This document shows, in pieces, positions 1-5,028 of a DNA stretch of 5,028 bases. The stretch is taken from contig JAQGIA010000014.1 of the NCBI GenBank assembly GCA_028291445.1, positions 1-5,028 on the forward strand, read 5' to 3'. Within the stretch, counting starts at the first letter, position 1, and every line of letters begins with the position of its first letter. A program made the translations under genes and the position numbers. Origin of the DNA: Belnapia sp. Lineage in GTDB: Bacteria > Pseudomonadota > Alphaproteobacteria > Acetobacterales > Acetobacteraceae. The notes under the pieces were generated by a model. The model searched no databases, was not told the origin of the DNA, and saw only the letters and a list, made by a program, of their open reading frames with translations.

Positions 1-794
1 TCGAGATCGCGCTCTGGGACATCATGGGCAAGCGCTGCGGCCAGCCGGTCTGGCGGCTGCTGGGCGGCACCGCGCCCGCGAGCCTGCCGGCCTATGCCAG
101 CCTGCTCTCCTATGGGGGCGACCTCGAATTGGTGGCGCGCAACTCCGCCGCGGCGGTGGCGGCCGGCTACCGGCACATCAAGCTGCACGAGCTGACGCGC
201 GAGGCGGTGCTGGTGGCCCAGGCCGCAGCGCCCGCAGCGCGCATCATGCTCGACGTGAATTGCGCCTGGACCCCGCCGGTGGCGCGCGACATGGCGCGCG
301 CGCTGGCGGCGGACGGGCTGCTCTGGCTGGAGGAGCCGGTCTGGCCGCCGGAGGATGCGGCCGGGCTCGCCAGCCTGCGGCGGCACGGCATCCCGCTTTC
401 GGCCGGGGAGAATACTGCCGGGGTGTTCGGCTTCAAGGCGCTGGTCGAGGCGGGGGCGATCGACATCGCCCAGCCGAGCGTCACCAAGCTCGGCGGCATC
501 GGCGAGATGGTCCGGGTGATCCGGCTCTGCGAGGCGGCCGGCGTCGCGGTCACGCCGCATAGCCCCTATTTCGGCCCCGGCTTCATCGCCACCCTGCATA
601 TCGCCGCGGCGCTGATCGAGCAGCCGCTGGTCGAGGTGCTGTGGCTGGAGATGGCGGCCAATCCCTTCGACCCCTGGGTCCGCTGCATGGACGGGCGGGT
701 CGCGGTGCCGACCGGGCCCGGCCTCGGCGCCGATCCGGACCCGGCCGTGCTGGCCAGCGCCACCATCGGTTCGGCGAACCGCATCGCCGCCTAA
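1..794 (+). CDS. Enolase-superfamily protein (mandelate racemase/muconate lactonizing enzyme type), 5' partial
   Basis: The frame is open from position 3 to the TAA at 792-794 (263 residues seen). Members are usually about 370-400 residues, so the N-terminal capping domain and gene start lie outside the window. An ATG at 24-26 falls inside the conserved ALWDIMGK segment, just before QPVWRLLGG, and is not the start. The visible part is the (beta/alpha) barrel. Expected Mg2+ ligands are present: Asp in LDVN (252-254), Glu in WLEEP (330-332) and Glu in SAGEN (408-410). A His in TPHSP (558-560) sits where the family's catalytic His lies. Two positions are atypical: the usual KxK base motif reads KLH (180-188), and the Asp that normally pairs with the His (as in QPD) is Ser in QPSVTK (477-479). 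Family members abstract the proton alpha to a carboxylate, giving racemization, dehydration or cycloisomerization of acids. The exact substrate cannot be read here. It lies 39 nt upstream of the transporter genes with no visible terminator, so it is probably co-transcribed with them. Confidence 0.9.
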   Translation, partial: EIALWDIMGKRCGQPVWRLLGGTAPASLPAYASLLSYGGDLELVARNSAAAVAAGYRHIKLHELTREAVLVAQAAAPAARIMLDVNCAWTPPVARDMARALAADGLLWLEEPVWPPEDAAGLASLRRHGIPLSAGENTAGVFGFKALVEAGAIDIAQPSVTKLGGIGEMVRVIRLCEAAGVAVTPHSPYFGPGFIATLHIAAALIEQPLVEVLWLEMAANPFDPWVRCMDGRVAVPTGPGLGADPDPAVLASATIGSANRIAA

Positions 795-820
795 AACCAA
801 TACGCCTGACACCATCAATC

Positions 821-826
821 GGGAGA
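821..826 (+). promoter_or_regulatory. Ribosome binding site for the substrate-binding protein gene
   Basis: GGGAGA lies 7 nt before the ATG at 834. This spacing favours 834 over the second in-frame ATG at 840, which would be 13 nt away. The 39-nt gap (795-833) that holds it is less GC-rich than its surroundings and shows no convincing terminator hairpin or -35/-10 pair. Confidence 0.7.
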
Positions 827-833
827 AAACACC

Positions 834-2030
834 ATGACCATGACCCGTCGCGGATTGACGTTGGGCGGCGCCGGCCTCGCGGCCGCCAGCCTGTCCGTCC
901 CCTTGGCCACCCCCGCCCTGGCGCAGTCCGAGCCGATCAAGATCGGCTGGCTCGCGGCGCTGACCGGGCCCAGCTCGGCGCCCGCGATCGGCTTCAACCG
1001 CGGCGTGCTCTATGCGGCCGAGGCGCTGAATGCCGCCGGCGGCGTGAAGGGCCGCAAGGTCGAGATCATCACCCGCGATACCCAGGGCGACCCGACCAAG
1101 GCGGTGAACGCGACGCAGGAGATGATCAGCCAGCTCCGCGTCCATGCCATCTGGGGGCCGACCAATTCCGGCGAATCGCTGGCCGTCACCGCCATCATGG
1201 CGCGCGGCAAGATGCCCAACATCCATCCCTGCGTGGTCGACAGCCTGATCGACCCGACGCGCTACCCGAATGCCTTCCGCATCGCGCCGTCCAATACCCA
1301 ATGGGATGATGCGGTGCGCGCCTACACGCTGAACATCGCCAAGGCGAAGAAGGTGGCGGTGGTCGGCGATACCACCGGCTATGGCGTCAGCGCCGCCAAT
1401 GCCTCCGCTGCCGCCCTGCAGAAGGACGGCGCCGAGGTGGTCTACAAGGCCAACATCGACGCGACCCAGCCGGACATGACCCCGGATATGCTGCGCGCCC
1501 GCAATGCCGGCGCCCAGGCGATCGTCATCTGGTCGGTCTCGACCGGGATGATCGCCCGCATGCTGAACACCCGCGCCACCATGGGCTGGGACGTGCCCTT
1601 CATCGGCCACCCCTCGCTGGCCTCGGGCGAGATCGGCACGCTGATCGACAAGCCGGCGAATTGGGAGAAGGTCTACGCCATCGGCTACAAGAACTGCAGC
1701 TACGACGCCTCCGGCAAGCTGCCGCCGCGGAACGAGGAGCTGCTGGCGCGGCTGCGCGGCAAGATCAACCTGCAGGATACGCTGCTCTGGTGGGTCGCCT
1801 GCGGCATCGATGCGGTCAACCTGGTGGCCAAGGCGGTCGAGACCGGCGGCTCCTCGACCAACGAGTCCATCATCCGCGAGTGGAACGCGCTGAAGAACTA
1901 CCCGGGCTATTTCGGCGACTACAGCTACAGCGCGACCGACCACAACGGCTTCCCGGTCTCGGACATCGTGATGTCGGCCGCCTCCACCGGCAAGAACGGC
2001 ACCTTCGCCCTCGCCCCCGGCTACGGCTGA
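834..2030 (+). CDS. ABC transporter substrate-binding protein, branched-chain amino acid (LivJ/LivK-like) family
   Basis: This is a 398-residue periplasmic receptor that would capture the solute and deliver it to the LivH/LivM permeases. The N-terminus looks like a Tat signal: TRRGLTL at residues 4-10, a hydrophobic alanine/leucine stretch, then ALA at 28-30 followed by QSE, a plausible signal peptidase I site. The mature protein starts with the family pattern EPIKIGWLAALTGPSS, followed by NAAGGVKGRKVEII, the GPTNSGES segment of the ligand-binding cleft, and KKVAVVGDTTGYG at the start of the second lobe. The length is normal for the family. The start at 834 is supported by the upstream GGGAGA. 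The gene is followed after 15 nt by livH. Receptors of this family bind amino acids but also amides, urea, aromatic acids and other organic acids, so the ligand is open. The neighbouring enolase-superfamily gene makes an organic or hydroxy acid plausible, which is inference. Confidence 0.93.
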   Translation: MTMTRRGLTLGGAGLAAASLSVPLATPALAQSEPIKIGWLAALTGPSSAPAIGFNRGVLYAAEALNAAGGVKGRKVEIITRDTQGDPTKAVNATQEMISQLRVHAIWGPTNSGESLAVTAIMARGKMPNIHPCVVDSLIDPTRYPNAFRIAPSNTQWDDAVRAYTLNIAKAKKVAVVGDTTGYGVSAANASAAALQKDGAEVVYKANIDATQPDMTPDMLRARNAGAQAIVIWSVSTGMIARMLNTRATMGWDVPFIGHPSLASGEIGTLIDKPANWEKVYAIGYKNCSYDASGKLPPRNEELLARLRGKINLQDTLLWWVACGIDAVNLVAKAVETGGSSTNESIIREWNALKNYPGYFGDYSYSATDHNGFPVSDIVMSAASTGKNGTFALAPGYG

Positions 2031-2036
2031 GCCGGG
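2016..2036 (+). other. GC-only-rich inverted repeat spanning the receptor gene stop codon
   Basis: CCCGGCT (2016-2022) and AGCCGGG (2030-2036) form a perfect 7-bp stem with a 7-nt loop. The stem-loop encloses most of the TGA at 2028-2030 and ends 9 nt before the livH start. There is no T-run after it, so it is not a standard intrinsic terminator. Hairpins just behind a receptor gene are known in other import operons to protect the upstream mRNA or reduce downstream expression, keeping receptor levels above permease levels. Such a role here is inference, and a 7-bp match in DNA this GC-rich could be chance. Confidence 0.35.
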
Positions 2037-2045
2037 CGCGCGGGC

Positions 2046-2903
2046 ATGCTGGCTTCCATCCTGGCCTCGGGCCTCGCCGTCGGCGCGGTCTATGCGCTGA
2101 TCGGCATCACCTACAACACGATGTATTCCACCTCCCGCGTGATGAGCTTCACCGCCGGGCAGCTCGGCATGCTCGGCGGGGTTTTCGGTTCGCTGTTCAT
2201 GCTGCGGCTCGGCGTGCCGCTGGTGCCGGCGCTGCTGCTGACCATGGCGGCCTGCGCCCTGGTCGGCGTGATTACCGAGTTCATCGCGGTGCGGCCGGTG
2301 CTGAAAAGCCTCGACCAGCATCTGTACGTGCTGTCCACCCTGGCGGTGGCGCTGCTGATCCAGCACCTGACCGCGCTCGAATGGAGCACCGAGCCGCAGC
2401 CTTTCCCGCGGTTGCTGGCCATGGGGAGCGGCGTCTGGGACGAGAAATACTGGCTGCCGGTCGCCGCCTGCGCCGTCACCATCATCGGCCTCGAATATCT
2501 CTATCGGCATACCCTGGTGGGGCGGGCCTTCGTCGCCATCGCCGAGGATAATTTCGCCGCCCGCGCGCTGGGCCTGCCGGAGCGCAACCTGCGCATCGCC
2601 AGCTATGCGATGGCGGGCGCGGTCGGGGCGCTGGCCGGATTCTCCGGCGGGCAGCTGCTGCTGGCCTTCTTCGCCAATGGGCCGCTGCTGAATTTCTACG
2701 GCTTCATTCCGGTGGCGCTGGGCGGGCTCGGCAACAACCGCGGCGCGGTGATCGGCGGCATCCTGCTCGGGCTGTTCCAGCAGGCGGCGAATTTCACCGT
2801 CGGCGGCATCTTCTCCTCGGTCGCGGTCTTCACCCTGTTCATCATCGTGCTGCTGCTGCGGCCCCAGGGCATGTTCGGCATGCCCACGGCGCGGAGGGTC
2901 TGA
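2046..2903 (+). CDS. livH: Branched-chain amino acid-type ABC transporter permease, LivH family
   Basis: This 285-residue inner-membrane protein would form half of the translocation pore with LivM. It is mostly hydrophobic, with about eight likely membrane segments (roughly residues 4-24, 30-52, 58-80, 90-108, 138-156, 187-212, 217-246 and 252-272). The N-terminal segment GLAVGAVYALIGITYNTMY followed by FTAGQLGMLGG matches the LivH start pattern. VGRAFVAIAEDNFAARALGL is the cytoplasmic coupling loop that docks on the ATPases. VALGGLGNNRGAVIGG is the conserved glycine-rich motif near the C-terminus, which ends in LLLRPQGMFG, typical of the family. The ATG at 2046 gives the expected full-length N-terminus, but the Shine-Dalgarno match is poor (only GGGC just before it), so translation may depend on coupling to the receptor gene 15 nt upstream. 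Its TGA shares one base with the livM ATG (TGATG at 2901-2905). The symbol names the family, not a proven leucine specificity. Confidence 0.92.
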   Translation: MLASILASGLAVGAVYALIGITYNTMYSTSRVMSFTAGQLGMLGGVFGSLFMLRLGVPLVPALLLTMAACALVGVITEFIAVRPVLKSLDQHLYVLSTLAVALLIQHLTALEWSTEPQPFPRLLAMGSGVWDEKYWLPVAACAVTIIGLEYLYRHTLVGRAFVAIAEDNFAARALGLPERNLRIASYAMAGAVGALAGFSGGQLLLAFFANGPLLNFYGFIPVALGGLGNNRGAVIGGILLGLFQQAANFTVGGIFSSVAVFTLFIIVLLLRPQGMFGMPTARRV

Positions 2904-3004
2904 TGCCGGGTTCGATGATGCGGGCCTCCCTGTTGCGCGCCCTGTGGCCCTTCGCCGCGCTGCTGGCGCTCGCCCTGGCGCTGCCGCTCACCGGCAACGA
3001 GTAA
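2903..3004 (+). pseudogene. livM: Detached 5' end of livM, ending in an in-frame TAA
   Basis: An ATG at 2903 overlaps the livH stop (TGATG) and follows GGAGGG (2893-2898) by 4 nt. It opens a 33-codon frame that ends at TAA (3002-3004). The peptide has basic residues followed by a leucine/alanine-rich hydrophobic run (WPFAALLALALALPL), the expected first membrane segment of LivM, then TGNE. The codons after TAA, in the same frame, continue as WALIATRAAIYW and [15 protein letters not shown], a core LivM motif, with unbroken G/C third-position bias. Many LivM proteins read NEYW at this point, so a Tyr codon (TAC or TAT) changed by one base to TAA is the simplest reading. There is no ATG, GTG or TTG in frame between the stop and 3086. 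This is either a real nonsense mutation that breaks livM or a one-base sequence error. Confidence 0.75.
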
Positions 3005-3085
3005 TGGGCGCTGATCGCGACGCGGGCGGCGATCTACTGGATCCTGGTCGCCGGGCTCAACCTGATCGTCGGCTTCGCCGGGCAA

Positions 3086-4685
3086 TTGGCGATCGGCTAC
3101 GTCGCGCTGCTGACCATCGGCGCCTATACCGCCAGCGTGCTGACGGCGGGCACGGTGATGGCGCCGATGGGGGCCTTTCCGGCGCTCGGCCTCGCGGCGG
3201 TGGCGGGCGCCTTCTTCGGGGTGATCGTCGGGCTGCCGGCGCTCCGGCTGCGCACCTTCTACTTCGCCATGACGACGCTGGGCTTCGCCACCATCGTGAC
3301 GCAGATCACCCTTGCCTGGCAGGAGGTCACGGGGGGCGGCATCGGCATTCCCGGCCCCGCGCTGCCGGCGCCGCTGGATACCGCCTGGGGCTTCTACTAC
3401 TTCTGCCTTGGCGCTGCCGTGGTCTGCACCTGGGCGACCGCCAACCTGGCGCATAGCCGCTTCGGCCGGGCGCTGGTCGCCATCCGCGATTCGGAAGTGG
3501 CGGCCGAGGCCAGCGGCATCGACAAGCCGCGCATGCTGATCCTGGTCTTCATCCTGGCCGGCGCCCTGGCGGCCTTCGCCGGCGGGCTGTTCGCCTCGTT
3601 GCAGACCTATATCACCCCGGATGCCTTCACCTTCGACCTGTCGCTGCTGTTCTTCATCGCGGTGCTGATCGGCGGCCGGGGGTCGATCCTCGGGCCGCTG
3701 CTCGGCACCATCGTCCTGACTTTGCTGCCGGAAGTGGCCGCGCCGCTCGCCGCCTGGTCCACCTTCCTCTACGCGGCGCTGCTGCTGGTGATCGTGCTGG
3801 CCATCCCGGGCGGCATCGCCGCGCTGCTCGACCGGAGCAACCGCCTGCCGCTGCCGGAGAACCGCGCCATCCAGCCGCGGGCCGAGGCGCTGGCGCCGCT
3901 GCTCGGCCGGCCAGAAGGGCGAAACCCGGAAGCGCGAAGCCCGGAGGTGCCGGAAACCATGACGCTCACCGGCATCGTGCTGGCCTTCGGCGGGGTGCGC
4001 GCCATCGACGGCGTCGATCTCGCGGTGCGGCAAGGCCAGGTGCATGGGCTGATCGGCCCGAACGGCAGCGGCAAGACCACCACGCTGAACGTCATCTCGG
4101 GCTATTACCGGCCGGAGGCGGGCCGGATGGCGATCGGCGGCGTGGTGCTGCCGCCGGGTGCGCCGGTAGGCCGGGCCGCCCGCGGCATCGCCCGCACCTA
4201 CCAGACGCCGCGGCTGATCGGCGAGGCTTCCGTGCTGCAGAACGTCATGATCGGCGCCAGCATCGAGGGCACCGCCAGCTTCGTCGAGGCCCTGCTGTCG
4301 CTGCCGCGGCACCGGGCGGATGAGCGGAACATGGCGGCGCGGGCGCGGCTGGCGCTGGCCGCGGTGGGCATCGCCGGCCTCGCCGAGGTGCGGGCCGACC
4401 GGTTGCAGCACAGCGAGCTGCGCTTCATGGAGATCGCCCGGGCGCTGATGCTGAAACCGGCCTTCCTGCTGCTGGACGAGCCGGCGGCGGGGCTTTCGGT
4501 CGAGGAGATCAAGCGGCTCGGCGCGCTGATCAAGGCGGTCAGCCGCCAGGGCATCGGCGTGCTGCTGGTCGAGCACCACGCCGACCTGATCTTCGACATC
4601 TGCGACCAGGTGACGGTGCTGAACCTCGGCAAGGTGCTGGCCGCCGGGACCCCGGCCGAGATCCGCGTGCACAAGGAGGTTGTCA

Positions 4686-4705
<20 letters not shown>
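3086..4705 (+). CDS. Fused LivM permease-LivG ATPase, remaining open frame after the livM stop
   Basis: This open frame of 539 residues continues the frame begun at 2903. Without the TAA the protein would be 600 residues. The nominal TTG start at 3086 lies inside the conserved GQLAIGY motif, has no good Shine-Dalgarno, and drops 61 residues containing about two membrane helices, so it is not a natural start. Residues 1 to about 265 are LivM: the periplasmic [10 protein letters not shown] segment, [20 protein letters not shown] (coupling loop) and [15 protein letters not shown] charged, proline-rich linker follows (about 266-291). From residue 292 (ATG 3959) comes a full 248-residue LivG ATPase: Walker [10 protein letters not shown] from 324, Q-loop Gln 373, Walker B FLLLDEP with Asp 464 and Glu 465, and switch His 497. 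The signature motif is LQHSE (440-444), far from LSGGQ. Separate livM and livG genes are the rule; fusions of the two are known in annotated genomes. Function of the membrane part is doubtful if the TAA is real, but the ATPase half could still be made from 3959. Confidence 0.85.
3919..3948 (+). repeat. 15-bp tandem repeat in the LivM-LivG linker
   Basis: Two adjacent 15-nt units, 3919-3933 (GCGAAACCCGGAAGC) and 3934-3948 (GCGAAGCCCGGAGGT), match at 12 of 15 positions. The unit is exactly five codons, giving the peptide repeat [10 protein letters not shown] in the linker between permease and ATPase domains. It looks like a slippage duplication that lengthened the linker without shifting the frame. 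Confidence 0.6.
3943..3961 (+). promoter_or_regulatory. Internal Shine-Dalgarno and ATG at the start of the LivG domain
   Basis: GGAGGT (3943-3948) lies 10 nt before the in-frame ATG at 3959, which sits exactly where a separate LivG protein ([12 protein letters not shown]) would begin. The site could support independent translation of a 248-residue LivG from the same message. The match is strong but the spacing is slightly long, and whether ribosomes use it is inference. Confidence 0.45.
4673..4680 (+). promoter_or_regulatory. Full-consensus ribosome binding site for livF, inside the LivG coding end
   Basis: AAGGAGGT is a perfect match to the 3' end of 16S rRNA. It is read in the upstream frame as the codons for Lys-Glu-Val. 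It lies 5 nt before the GTG at 4686 and decides the livF start in favour of that codon over the GTG at 4698 (17 nt away). Confidence 0.85.

Positions 4706-5028
<323 letters not shown>

Noticed and set aside
223..240. Perfect 9-bp tandem repeat CCGCAGCGC inside the enolase-superfamily gene
   Set aside because: It encodes an alanine-rich stretch of a surface helix region in GC-rich DNA and keeps the frame. It is expected by chance or simple slippage and has no evident role.
795..833. Promoter or terminator between the enolase-superfamily gene and the receptor gene
   Set aside because: The 39-nt gap is relatively AT-rich, but I see no convincing -35/-10 pair, hairpin or T-run. Only the ribosome site at 821-826 is supported.
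1661..2551. Open frame of 296 codons on the + strand across the receptor/livH junction
   Set aside because: It is an Arg/Ala-rich out-of-phase reading of two well supported genes with no family features.
3002..3004. Programmed readthrough or selenocysteine/pyrrolysine recoding at the livM stop
   Set aside because: The codon is TAA, not TGA or TAG, and I see no recoding structure nearby. LivM proteins have no such residue here. A mutation or sequence error is simpler.
3004..3456. ATG overlapping the livM stop (TAATG at 3002-3006) as a reinitiation start
   Set aside because: It is out of frame with livM and reads an Arg/Gly/Ala-rich shadow sequence to 3456. It cannot restore the permease.
2696..4672. 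Very long open frame on the - strand (658 codons) opposite livM-livG
   Set aside because: Its product is a low-complexity run of Arg, Gln, His, Asp and Gly with no recognizable domain, and it lies antisense to clearly recognizable LivM and LivG sequence. Long antisense frames are expected in DNA with such high third-position GC.

Overview
The window is GC-rich throughout, with strong G/C preference at third codon positions. Every supported gene lies on the + strand in one tight run. Gene content and codon use suggest a high-GC proteobacterium, most likely an alphaproteobacterium of the Acetobacteraceae/Rhodospirillales kind. That placement is an impression and not a demonstrated assignment.

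Layout: (1) positions 1-794 hold the C-terminal two thirds of an enolase-superfamily (mandelate racemase / muconate lactonizing enzyme type) protein, cut by the window's left edge. (2) 834-2030 encode a periplasmic substrate-binding protein of the branched-chain amino acid (LivJ/LivK-like, type I periplasmic binding) family with a Tat-like signal peptide. (3) 2046-2903 encode a LivH-type inner-membrane permease. (4) 2903-4705 are one reading frame encoding a fused LivM permease and LivG ATPase, interrupted at 3002-3004 by an in-frame TAA. (5) 4686-5028 are the start of a LivF-type ATPase, cut by the right edge. Gaps are 39 and 15 nt, and the last two junctions overlap by 1 and 20 nt, so this reads as a single operon. 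No RNA genes, mobile elements or CRISPR arrays were seen, and no gene-free stretch exceeds 40 bases.

Together the genes describe a complete HAAT-family (LivJHMGF-type) ABC importer next to a sugar-acid or hydroxy-acid type enolase-superfamily enzyme. This suggests that the importer takes up an organic acid, or another substrate processed by that enzyme, and not necessarily leucine, isoleucine or valine. That link is inference from context.

The most notable points are: the nonsense codon in livM, which separates the first membrane segment from an otherwise intact gene; the LivM-LivG fusion, with a short duplicated linker and an internal Shine-Dalgarno plus ATG at the domain boundary; a strongly degenerate ABC signature motif (LQHSE) in the LivG domain; and unusual residues at two expected catalytic positions of the enolase-superfamily protein. 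I did not find a clearly new biological system. This is a variant of a known transporter operon.
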